This document shows, piece after piece, positions 49,901 through 57,915 of a DNA stretch of 64,000 bases. Numbering within the stretch: the stretch's first letter is position 1; each line of letters begins with the position of its first letter. Source of the stretch: JAAYDS01 sp012729155 (GTDB lineage: Bacteria > Chloroflexota > Anaerolineae > UBA1429); assembly GCA_036774405.1 (NCBI GenBank), contig DAIPBO010000014.1, positions 21,876 to 85,875 of the forward strand, in the 5' to 3' direction. The notes under the pieces were generated by a model. The model saw only the letters and a program-made list of their open reading frames with translations, was not told the DNA's origin and made no database searches. Both the position numbers and the translations under genes were made by a program.

Positions 49901-50105
49901 GGTCTATCCCGGCGATCGAGTGCGCATGCGCAAGCCACATCCCTGCGGTTCGTACGAGTGGACGGTGACACGCACGGGCACCGATGTGGGCATGATCTGT
50001 TGTGGTTGCGGCCACCGCGTGATGATGCCGCGCGGCAAGTTCAACAAAGGCGTCAAAGAGGTAATCCCCGGTGAGCGACGCGGGCAGCCGCAGCCCGAGC
50101 TTTGA
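49887..50105 (+). CDS. DUF951 domain-containing protein
   Basis: 72 residues. GDRVRMRKPHPCGSYEWTV and GMICCGCGHRVMMPRGKF match the DUF951 family, a small zinc-binding protein of unknown role usually near ribosome or translation genes. The four cysteines suggest one zinc. The ATG at 49887 has GGAG 8 bases ahead and overlaps the rsmD end. Confidence 0.88.
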   Translation: MVYVEVYPGDRVRMRKPHPCGSYEWTVTRTGTDVGMICCGCGHRVMMPRGKFNKGVKEVIPGERRGQPQPEL

Positions 50106-50117
50106 CGGGCAACCACC

Positions 50118-51488
50118 ATGGCCTATTCGCTCGATGACACCATTGCCGCCATCTCCACGCCCGTTGGTGTGGGGGGTATCGGCATCGTACGCCTCTCTGG
50201 TCCTCAGGCGCTGGAGATTGTGCGGTCGCTTTTCCGTCGGGCCTGCGGGCAGCGTCGTCGCTGGGAGACCCAGCGCCTCTACTATGGGCATGTGGTGAAC
50301 CCTGCCGACGGCCGCTTGGTAGACGAGGCGCTGGTCTCTTGGATGGCGGCCCCTCACTCGTTCACCCGGCAAGATGTGGCTGAACTCAACGTCCACGGCG
50401 GCCCGGTGCCTCTGCGCGAGGTGCTGGCTCTATGCCTCGCCCAGGGGGCGCGCCTGGCCGAGCCGGGCGAGTTCACGTTGCGCGCTTTTGTCAATGGCCG
50501 CATCGATCTGGCGCAGGCCGAGGCAGTGCTCGATACGATCCAGAGCAAGAGCGCAGCCGCGCTGCGCGTGGCGGTGAACCAGTTGAACGGCCGCCTGTCG
50601 GGCCAAGTGCGCGCGCTACGCCAGGAGCTGCTCGAGGTGCTGGCCTATCTGCAGGCGAGCATTGATTTTGCCGAGGATGACATTCCTCCGCGTGACGTGC
50701 GGCCCGCTCTTGGGTACGTGCAAGACGCGCTGCGGCGACTCATCGGTGAGGCCGACGCCGGGCAGGTCTATCGGCAGGGCGTGCGCACCGCGATCATCGG
50801 GCGACCCAACGTGGGCAAGAGCAGCCTGCTCAATGCGCTGCTGCGCACTGACCGCGCTATCGTCACATCCGTGCCAGGCACCACTCGCGACACCCTCGAA
50901 GAGACGCTGATCTTGCGGGGCGTGCCGTTCGTGTTGGTCGACACCGCCGGCATCAACGAGTCGCAAGATGTGGTCGAACGTATCGGTGTCGAGCGCAGCC
51001 GGCGCTCGGTGAGCGATGCTGGCCTGGTTCTGCTCGTGGTCGATGGCAGCGAGCCTTGTGGCCCGCAAGATATTGAGGTTGCCAGGCTGGTCGGCGACCG
51101 GGCGGCGATACTGGTGGTCAACAAGGTCGATCTGCCACAAGCCGGCACGTATGACCGATTGCTGGAGAGTGCTGAGCGCATCGAGGTGTCGGCGCTGACG
51201 GGGCAGGGCATCGCGGAGCTCGAGGCGATGATGGAATGCCTCGCGTTGGGCGGTGCGGTGCAGGCCGCAGATGACCCGCTGACGTCCAACCCGCGCCACC
51301 GCGCTGCTTTTGCCAGGGCGCTGGATCACGTGACTTTAGCGCTGGAGGCGGCACAGGCCGGCTGGTTCGGCGATCTGGTGGCCATCGATGTGGGCGAAGC
51401 GGTGTTCATCCTCGGAGAGATCACCGGTGAGACGGCCAGCGAAGATCTGTTGGCGACCATCTTTGGACAGTTCTGCATAGGCAAGTAG
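50118..51488 (+). CDS. mnmE: tRNA modification GTPase MnmE
   Basis: 456 residues. The N-terminal formyl-THF-binding domain begins DTIAAISTPVGVGGIGIVRLSG and includes ELNVHGGPVPLREVL, where HGG is standard. The G domain has GRPNVGKSSLLNALL (G1), VPGTTRDTLEE (G2), VDTAGINE (G3) and VNKVDLP (G4). The C-terminus ends IFGQFCIGK, with the catalytic cysteine of the CIGK motif. With MnmG it makes the cmnm5 modification at tRNA U34. MnmG is not in the window. It is 12 bases after DUF951. Confidence 0.95.
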   Translation: MAYSLDDTIAAISTPVGVGGIGIVRLSGPQALEIVRSLFRRACGQRRRWETQRLYYGHVVNPADGRLVDEALVSWMAAPHSFTRQDVAELNVHGGPVPLREVLALCLAQGARLAEPGEFTLRAFVNGRIDLAQAEAVLDTIQSKSAAALRVAVNQLNGRLSGQVRALRQELLEVLAYLQASIDFAEDDIPPRDVRPALGYVQDALRRLIGEADAGQVYRQGVRTAIIGRPNVGKSSLLNALLRTDRAIVTSVPGTTRDTLEETLILRGVPFVLVDTAGINESQDVVERIGVERSRRSVSDAGLVLLVVDGSEPCGPQDIEVARLVGDRAAILVVNKVDLPQAGTYDRLLESAERIEVSALTGQGIAELEAMMECLALGGAVQAADDPLTSNPRHRAAFARALDHVTLALEAAQAGWFGDLVAIDVGEAVFILGEITGETASEDLLATIFGQFCIGK

Positions 51489-51496
51489 GGTAGGGC

Positions 51497-52600
51497 ATGA
51501 GACTCGCCATCGTCTTTTCGTGGCTGAACCAGTATGGTGGCGCCGAACGGGTGCTCGAGGTGGTGCATGACATGTATCCCCAGGCGCCCATCTATACCTC
51601 GGTCTATCGGTCCGAGGCGCTGCCAGAGCGGTACCGACAGTGGGATATCCGCCCTTCATTCATGGATCACATCCCCCTGGCACGCCGCAAGCAGCAGTGG
51701 TTCTTGCCGCTCTATCCGCTGGCCTTTGAATCATTCGATCTGCGAGGCTACGACCTCGTGCTGAGCATCCCCAGCGGCTTTGCGCACGGCGTGCTCACCA
51801 GTGAGCACACCCCGCATGTCTGTTACTGTCTCACGCCGCCGCGCTTTTTGTGGAGCTATCATGGCTATATCGAGCGTGAAGGTGTGAGCCGCCTGGGCCA
51901 GGCGATTATGGCGCCTATGCTCAAGAGCCTGAGGCTATGGGACCTGGCAGCAGCCAATCGGGTGGATCGGTTTGTCGCTATATCGCGCACCGTGCGAGAG
52001 CGGATCGCCAAGCACTATCGGCGTGACGCTGATATCATCTATCCACCCGTGGATATCGATCTGGTCGGTGCTGCCGCCGATGTGCCGGCGGGTGACTATT
52101 ACCTCGTCACGTCGCGACTGGTGCCCTACAAGCGTATCGATCTCGCGGTGCGGGCTTTTACCGAACTGGGGCTGCCGCTCAAGATCGTGGGCGAGGGACG
52201 TGACCGGGCTGCTCTAGAGCGCCTGGCTGGACCGAACGTCGAATTCCTCGGCTTTGTGCGCGATGACGCCGAGGTGCGTCGCCTGATGGCGAGCTGCAAA
52301 GCATTCGTCTTTCCTGGTGAAGAGGACTTTGGGCTGACGCCGGTGGAGGCGCTTTCGGCGGGCCGGCCGGTGATCGCCTATGGGGCCGGTGGCGCGCTGG
52401 ATACGGTGAGCGAGGGACGTACAGGCGTGCTCTTTGACGAACCCACTCCGGCCTCGCTGGCCGCGGCGGTGCGGCGTCTCGAGGGCCTTACCTTTGATTC
52501 GGCGACCTTGCGCGCCGAGGCACAACGTTTTGGCGTGCCGCGCTTTCAGCTCGAACTGGATGCCGTGCTGCAACGGGCCCTAGGGCAGCATAAGCAGTAG
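51497..52600 (+). CDS. Glycosyltransferase family 4 protein
   Basis: 367 residues, GT-B fold. The N-terminal domain begins LAIVFSWLNQYGGAERVLEV, the usual GGAE acceptor-site motif. YYLVTSRLVPYKRIDLAVRA opens the donor domain. FLGFVRDDAEVRRLMASCKA and FPGEEDFGLTPVEALSAGRP contain the E-x7-E retaining motif. It resembles WbaZ-type mannosyltransferases of O-antigen or EPS clusters. It starts 8 bases after mnmE, probably co-transcribed, and ends in a strong terminator. Confidence 0.9.
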   Translation: MRLAIVFSWLNQYGGAERVLEVVHDMYPQAPIYTSVYRSEALPERYRQWDIRPSFMDHIPLARRKQQWFLPLYPLAFESFDLRGYDLVLSIPSGFAHGVLTSEHTPHVCYCLTPPRFLWSYHGYIEREGVSRLGQAIMAPMLKSLRLWDLAAANRVDRFVAISRTVRERIAKHYRRDADIIYPPVDIDLVGAAADVPAGDYYLVTSRLVPYKRIDLAVRAFTELGLPLKIVGEGRDRAALERLAGPNVEFLGFVRDDAEVRRLMASCKAFVFPGEEDFGLTPVEALSAGRPVIAYGAGGALDTVSEGRTGVLFDEPTPASLAAAVRRLEGLTFDSATLRAEAQRFGVPRFQLELDAVLQRALGQHKQ

Positions 52601-52623
52601 CCAGAGACGCTCTGCGGCCGAAA

Positions 52624-52656
52624 CAAGAGGCCCTGCCAACTTGGCAGGGCCTCTTG
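52624..52656. terminator. Strong bidirectional terminator
   Basis: A perfect 16-bp inverted repeat CAAGAGGCCCTGCCAA / TTGGCAGGGCCTCTTG with a single-base centre (about 4-base loop in practice), between convergent GT4 and PA14 genes. Confidence 0.85.
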
Positions 52657-52670
52657 ATGCGGAGCGGATA

Positions 52671-54476
52671 CTAGTACTTTTCCCAGCGGCCGTCATTGTA
52701 GAGCACGAACACCCCGTATGACGGATGCCACATCATCACGCCACCATTGTACTGCTGGAAGGTGCCGTTGTAGCCATACTCTTCGATGGTGGCCCAGGAC
52801 AGCCCAGACCGGACAGCCGGGTTCTCGCGCCAGGCCTTGCCAAAGCCCCGCTTGGGCTGCAGATAGCCTGGTGGCGCCACAATACCCGGATCGGTCTCTG
52901 GCATAGCGCTGGTCCAGCTATCGTTAAAGGCGTACCAGGTGCCATTGCTCAGCAGGGCATAGATCTGGCCCTTGTCCTGGCGCCAGAACATGTAGCCGCC
53001 GACAAAGGTCTGTGCACCGGCCCAGGTACCCACCTCGGTCTCAGTGGGGCAGCCAAGCTTGGTGCGCACGTGGGCATAGCCGTGCCACACGTTGCCAAAG
53101 CCCATCACCGGATTGATGGCGCAACCGCTGGGTGGTGGCGGCGGAGGCGTTGTGCCACCACCGACGGGCACAAAGCGGATCGCGTCATAGCCGACGTAGC
53201 GCGTCATGTAGGGCTCGCCGGTATTGTCTCCCAGGTAGACGTACTCGCTGGGGCCACCCGCAAAGTAGTAGGTGCCCAGGTCCACCCACTTGTCATAGTA
53301 GTTGTTCTGGTTGATCCACTTGGAGTGCGAGACACCGTTGTGATAGATGACGTACTTGGCGCTCTTGGTGCCATGATAGTAGCTGGGGATATAGACCTGC
53401 ACCTGATAGTTGCCGGGCGCCGTCAGGTGGGGGAACCATTTGCCCCAGCTCAACAGCTGGTTCGTCTGATTCCACGTCCAGTACAGATGGCCGGCATAGC
53501 CCACGGTACGGCCGCGCATACCGCCGGCAGGGCCGCCCCAGATGAACCCACCACCAAGATCATCGACGACCACTGTGCCGCCAGATGGGGGAGGGGTGGT
53601 GCCTCCACCACCGGTCCATGAAACCGTGCAGAGGGCAGCGCCACCCTGCTCGAAATACTCGACGATGACGGTATGGTTACCGGCGTTCAGATGTTTGACG
53701 CCGCTGTGCGTGGTGCGAGACTGCGGATACCACTTGTCGATGACCAGGGCGCCATCGACGTAGACCCGCACACCGTCATCGACGGTGGCATAGAAGGTAT
53801 AGTCCTGGCTGGCTGCGAAGCTGGCCGTGGTGGTCCAGCGGACGGAAAAGTTGTCTGCCGCCACGCCAGGCCCCGGCGAGCCGGAGCCCCAGTCAAAGTT
53901 GATGTTCGCATCGCCGCGTACCATTGCTGCAGGGCCGGCCAGATAGATGTTGTTGAAATACTCTCCGCTCCAAGCGCCAGCTGGCGTGCCGCCGCCTGTC
54001 GTCCACCAGAAGCGGCAGAGGGCATCGCCACCGTTCTCATAGTACTGTACTTGCAGCGCATGGTTGCCGGCGTTGAGATACTTGGCGGCCGAGTAGGTCA
54101 CAGCCGACTGATCCTTCCACTGATCGATGAGCAGCTCGCCATCGACCCAGACGCGCACGCCATCGTCGACCGTGACATTGAAGGTGTAGGTGCCGGCCCC
54201 AAAGTACTGCACCGAAGACCAGTTTACCGAGAACTGATCGGCTGGTATGCCTCCGGCCGGCGCGCTTGTGCCCCAGTTAAAGTTGATCTCCGAGTCGTAC
54301 CTGACGACCGCAGGACCACCAAACAGGGTCATGTTCGAATAATAGTCGCCTCGCCATGGGCCAGGATCTGCCGTCGCGGTTGCCGGCACTGCCAGCGCGC
54401 CCGCCAGCACCAGAACCAGCACAGCGAGCTTGAGCCAGCGCTCATGGGCACTGATTCGCGAATGTTGATGTCTCAC
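52671..54476 (-). CDS. Secreted protein with two PA14 domains, golvesin-like domain and LGFP-like C-terminus
   Basis: 601 residues. A signal peptide (LKLAVLVLVLAGALAVPATATA) is followed by two PA14 domains at about 30-150 and 165-290, each with TVDDGVRV(W/Y)VDG and LNAGNH. A golvesin-type beta domain (about 300-440) contains WTWNQTNQLLSWGKWFP and YVGYDAIRFVP. The C-terminal region (about 450-601) has MGFGNVW, RTKLGCPTETE and YNGGVMMWHPSYGVFVLYNDGRW, resembling LGFP-type cell-wall binding repeats. The start is GTG at 54476 after AAGGGGGAAC. It is probably a surface carbohydrate-binding protein, with no catalytic motif. Confidence 0.85.
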   Translation of the reverse strand: MRHQHSRISAHERWLKLAVLVLVLAGALAVPATATADPGPWRGDYYSNMTLFGGPAVVRYDSEINFNWGTSAPAGGIPADQFSVNWSSVQYFGAGTYTFNVTVDDGVRVWVDGELLIDQWKDQSAVTYSAAKYLNAGNHALQVQYYENGGDALCRFWWTTGGGTPAGAWSGEYFNNIYLAGPAAMVRGDANINFDWGSGSPGPGVAADNFSVRWTTTASFAASQDYTFYATVDDGVRVYVDGALVIDKWYPQSRTTHSGVKHLNAGNHTVIVEYFEQGGAALCTVSWTGGGGTTPPPSGGTVVVDDLGGGFIWGGPAGGMRGRTVGYAGHLYWTWNQTNQLLSWGKWFPHLTAPGNYQVQVYIPSYYHGTKSAKYVIYHNGVSHSKWINQNNYYDKWVDLGTYYFAGGPSEYVYLGDNTGEPYMTRYVGYDAIRFVPVGGGTTPPPPPPSGCAINPVMGFGNVWHGYAHVRTKLGCPTETEVGTWAGAQTFVGGYMFWRQDKGQIYALLSNGTWYAFNDSWTSAMPETDPGIVAPPGYLQPKRGFGKAWRENPAVRSGLSWATIEEYGYNGTFQQYNGGVMMWHPSYGVFVLYNDGRWEKY

Positions 54477-54587
54477 GAGTTCCCCCTTTCCACAACGACC
54501 ATCGTTGTGCAGCCGAGCAGCCTGCAGTGGCCCTGTTCGCTGTCTATTCAAGACGCTTGCACCCAGTACGAGTTCAATGCAGATGCT

Positions 54588-54616
54588 ATTATAGCAGGTT
54601 CATATACGCGCCGCAA
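54588..54616 (-). promoter_or_regulatory. Promoter of the PA14 protein gene
   Basis: On the minus strand TTGCGG (54616-54611), a 17-base spacer and a perfect TATAAT (54593-54588). It leaves a leader of about 105 bases. Confidence 0.75.
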
Positions 54617-54637
54617 CGGATCCGACACATAGGCCGG

Positions 54638-56743
54638 TCAACGTGCCGTTACCTGAGCGACACGTCCGGCCGCGATGGTTGCCTGCCACAAAGTCGGCGC
54701 ATCTGCAGGCCCAAAGATCACCATCTCCGGAGAGACGCTGCTGACTACAAGACGTATGCTCTCGCCCTGCAGTTCCATGGCGGCCAATTGCTCGCTGGCC
54801 AGCAAGGTGGCGATGTCGTTGGCCGCCTCGCCAGCCCTGACGCGGCGAACGGCCTCATGTACCAGCGCGTACGGGCTGTGCACCGTCATCTCCCAATGCA
54901 CGGCCGCCAGGGGGGCGTCGGCCGGAAGGGCCGATATGCGCTCATAAGCGTCTCCCTGAAGTTGCCATGTGGCCGAGAACTCGCGCAATGGGCACGCGGC
55001 GCACTCGAAAAAGGCGTCGCTGGGTTGCCCCAACGAGGTCCCTGTCACCTGTAGGGTGTCGATGCCTTTGCCCTCAAAGGTCACCGCGCCCCCCGTGGTG
55101 ATCCAGTCACTGCGGCCCAGCGGTTGCCAACGCGTCTCCCAGCCTCCCTCGTTCTGGCGCAAGAGCGCAACTGTCCACTGCTGCTGTTCGCCAAATATGC
55201 CGCCGTATACGACGGCCAGACGATCACCATCGACGCGCACCTCGCCCAGGGTCGATCCCTGGCCGACAACCTGGCTGCCGGCAAGAGACGTCACCACAAT
55301 GCTATTCGGTGGTGTCTGCAGCACAAACACCTCGGTGTCTACCTGACGCAGCTCGCGCTCATCTTGTGGCCACCCCGCAGCTGCATAGTAGGCCTCGAGC
55401 CGCAGTGCGCGCTCGCTCAAGGGCATGTTTAGATGCGCCGCGACGAACGAGGCCGCGGCTGCAGCCGTTGCGTCGGCGTCGCCAGCAGCACTTATGAAAC
55501 GGCGTTGCCAGGGGTCGAGCGTCGGGGCGTCGTTGGGCAGCTCAGGCCGAGACGCCCAGCCCATCAGCGTTGCCGATCCCTTGATGGATACAGGGCTATG
55601 GGCGCCATCTAGCGTAACCAGATCATAGCGCTCTGTCTCAGCGTCTCGCTGGTGCAAGATCAGCCCCTGACCGTCGGGCGTCCACGCGGCGATGCGAGCA
55701 TAGGGCGCAGCCTCGCCCAGCGGCCCTTTGATCTCTCCGCTGGCCAGGTCGATGGTGTACAAGCCCAAGTTGGTGGCCTCAGGATCGTACAGCGCGCCCT
55801 GATGCAGGAAAAAGGCCAGGGCCTTCCCATCCTGAGACCAGACCAGGTTGCTGGCATAGGCGCCCTCTGGCAGGGCGTGTGCAGTTGGGGCGCCATCGCC
55901 TTGCACCGCCAGGAGCTGATAGCCCGTCTCTGCGGTGGCTAGCCAGGCCAGGGCGCCGTGAGGCCCCAGGGCGAGCTCGCCCAGCCCCTCGAGCGTGGCA
56001 AGTTGTTGAGCCTCGCCAGTGGAGAGATCGACACCCAGCAACTGCAAGGTCTCGGCCTCTGCGGGGGCCCATAGCAGCAGGCGTTCGCCTGCGGCGTCAT
56101 AGCCCAGTAGCATGGCGGGCATGCCGGCATAGGCCACAGGGGTGCCTGCTCCCTCTGAAGATAGCTCGCAGAACACCAGCCTCAACTCAGGTTCGTCTGA
56201 GGCCGGGTCGGGCTCGACCCAGCCGACATACAGCAGCCGGTGGCCATCTGCCTCCCAAAAGACCTGGGCATCCATGAGCCCTTCTGTGGGCACCTCGAAC
56301 AGTGCGCTCTGGCCGCTGTCCAGATCGACGCGCTCGACAAAGCGGCCATGCACCATCGCTAGTTCCTGGGCCTGCAGCGCCCAGCTTGCGCCCGCTGCTC
56401 CGGCGATGAGAGGCGCCATGTCGCCAGTATTCAAGTCGGCCCAGAACACGCCGCCCTCATCGCCGTAGATGGCTCCGGTAGTCGTCGGCCGCGCCGTGGG
56501 ATCTGGCTGTGAGGCAGGGCGTGTGCTTTCTGGTGTCAGCGTGGGCGCGGGGGTTGAGAGGGTAGGCGACTCTGTGAGAGTTGTGTTGGCAGATGTGGCG
56601 GTTGGGCTGATCGTCGCAGCCATAGGTGGCTCAGCTGCGGGGATATCGGCCAGCCAGCAACCTGTAAGAGTGCCCAGCAGCATACTCACAGCCACAAAAA
56701 GGACCGCGTTACGGCGCAAAGTACCGCCGTTGACAGATGACAT
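54638..56743 (-). CDS. Lipoprotein with TolB/WD40-like beta-propeller
   Basis: 701 residues. A lipoprotein signal (NAVLFVAVSMLLGTLTGC) ends in LTGC. A Thr/Pro/Ser-rich linker (about 40-95) leads to repeated propeller-type blades (GEQRLLLWAPAEAETLQLLG-like pattern, WSQDGKALAFFLHQGALYD, WTPDGQGLILHQRD). The C-terminal half (about 480-701) is not recognised. The ATG at 56743 follows AGGGAG; a longer frame begins inside the adjacent UroD-like gene. It is probably an envelope protein of unknown ligand. It stands 4 bases downstream of the UroD-like gene. Confidence 0.75.
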   Translation of the reverse strand: MSSVNGGTLRRNAVLFVAVSMLLGTLTGCWLADIPAAEPPMAATISPTATSANTTLTESPTLSTPAPTLTPESTRPASQPDPTARPTTTGAIYGDEGGVFWADLNTGDMAPLIAGAAGASWALQAQELAMVHGRFVERVDLDSGQSALFEVPTEGLMDAQVFWEADGHRLLYVGWVEPDPASDEPELRLVFCELSSEGAGTPVAYAGMPAMLLGYDAAGERLLLWAPAEAETLQLLGVDLSTGEAQQLATLEGLGELALGPHGALAWLATAETGYQLLAVQGDGAPTAHALPEGAYASNLVWSQDGKALAFFLHQGALYDPEATNLGLYTIDLASGEIKGPLGEAAPYARIAAWTPDGQGLILHQRDAETERYDLVTLDGAHSPVSIKGSATLMGWASRPELPNDAPTLDPWQRRFISAAGDADATAAAAASFVAAHLNMPLSERALRLEAYYAAAGWPQDERELRQVDTEVFVLQTPPNSIVVTSLAGSQVVGQGSTLGEVRVDGDRLAVVYGGIFGEQQQWTVALLRQNEGGWETRWQPLGRSDWITTGGAVTFEGKGIDTLQVTGTSLGQPSDAFFECAACPLREFSATWQLQGDAYERISALPADAPLAAVHWEMTVHSPYALVHEAVRRVRAGEAANDIATLLASEQLAAMELQGESIRLVVSSVSPEMVIFGPADAPTLWQATIAAGRVAQVTAR

Positions 56744-56747
56744 AGGG

Positions 56748-57785
56748 CTAGGCTCCCTGATGGGTCGGTCGCGGTGAGGGCTCTTCAGGAGGCCCCCACC
56801 AGGCCTCAAAAAAGGCACGGATGTTGTCCAGGGGATAGCCCTGGTTGAACTCGGCCTGACCGATGGCGCCGCCACGGTCGTCCCACAGGGCGCCACGTAC
56901 GCGCTGCACGGCCGCGCGCACATCGTCAGGCGTGCCAAAGGGCAGGATATGCTGACGGTCGAGCTCTCCCCAGAAGGTGATCTGCCCCTTGAAGCGCTTG
57001 CCCAGCTCCTCGATGGGCATGCTAAAGAGCTGCGAGTTGAGAGCATCCACACCGATCTCGATGAGGTGTGGGTAGATCTCTAGAATATGACCATCCGAGT
57101 GCATCAGCGCGAACTTGCCGTGAGCGTGAGCCAGATCGACATAGTCTTTGTAGAGTGGCTTAAAGTAGGCCACCCACATGGCCGGCGAGATCAGCAAGGC
57201 GTTGGCCGAGCCCCAGTCGTCCATGAAAAACACGGCATCCACATCGGTCTTGACCACGTATTCAAGGTGCTGCAGGTAGTAATCATGGATCATCTCCAGG
57301 AGCTTGAATACCTCGGGCACGCCCCAGGCCAGGTCCAGGTACACGTTCTCGCTACCGCGCACGAACTGCAACCGTTCAAAGGGGCGAGGCAGACCGAGAT
57401 GCACAAAGCGGTCGCTGGAAGCGCAGACGCGATTGACGTCCTCAAAGCCCTGTCCCAGCAGATGATATGGCGGCTGCCAGTGAGCCAGAGTGGACCAATC
57501 GGCCAGGGCAGGGTGCTTGACTTCACCGATCATGCCACGCTGGATGTTCTGCCAGGTCGAACCCCAGGGGTCGGTCCAGTGACCTGGCTCATAGAGGGGC
57601 GCTTCGTCCATCGGATCGCGATAGCCGCTGGGGCCAAAGTCGCTGGGGTACTGATCGAGCAGCGCCTGCAACTCATCCTCGCGCCCAAAAAAGGCGGCTG
57701 GCAGCGTCCACACATCGCGGGCAGGGCGATCGACACCCTCAAAACGCAGCGTGCGCGTCACTCGCTCTCGTGGGGTCATGTTCAT
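56748..57785 (-). CDS. Uroporphyrinogen decarboxylase (URO-D)/MtaA-family protein
   Basis: 345 residues. MTPRERVTRTLRFEGVDRPA is the standard URO-D family start. FMDDWGSANALLISPAMW, FALMHSDGHILEIYPHLIEIGVDALN and the C-terminal GTPDDVRAAVQRV are typical of the methyltransferase (MtaA/CmuA-like) branch, where a His-x-His/Cys zinc site replaces the porphyrin site. The active residues for true HemE are not seen. It is more likely a corrinoid methyltransferase or an enzyme of unknown substrate. The ATG at 57785 follows GGAGG by 7 bases. Confidence 0.8.
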   Translation of the reverse strand: MNMTPRERVTRTLRFEGVDRPARDVWTLPAAFFGREDELQALLDQYPSDFGPSGYRDPMDEAPLYEPGHWTDPWGSTWQNIQRGMIGEVKHPALADWSTLAHWQPPYHLLGQGFEDVNRVCASSDRFVHLGLPRPFERLQFVRGSENVYLDLAWGVPEVFKLLEMIHDYYLQHLEYVVKTDVDAVFFMDDWGSANALLISPAMWVAYFKPLYKDYVDLAHAHGKFALMHSDGHILEIYPHLIEIGVDALNSQLFSMPIEELGKRFKGQITFWGELDRQHILPFGTPDDVRAAVQRVRGALWDDRGGAIGQAEFNQGYPLDNIRAFFEAWWGPPEEPSPRPTHQGA

Positions 57786-57850
57786 GGAGCAGCCTCCATT
57801 GGATGATGGGGGCATTTTAGCTGGCCAAGGCGCGTCTGCCAATGGCAATG

Positions 57851-57880
57851 TTCGACAGCGCTGGTCACCGCGCCTAGAAT
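57851..57880 (+). promoter_or_regulatory. Promoter of topA
   Basis: TTCGAC (57851-57856), an 18-base spacer and TAGAAT (57875-57880), 35 bases before the topA ATG. Confidence 0.55.
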
Positions 57881-57915
57881 GTAGGCGCTCATTTGTTCGC
57901 TTTCATCGAGGACAG

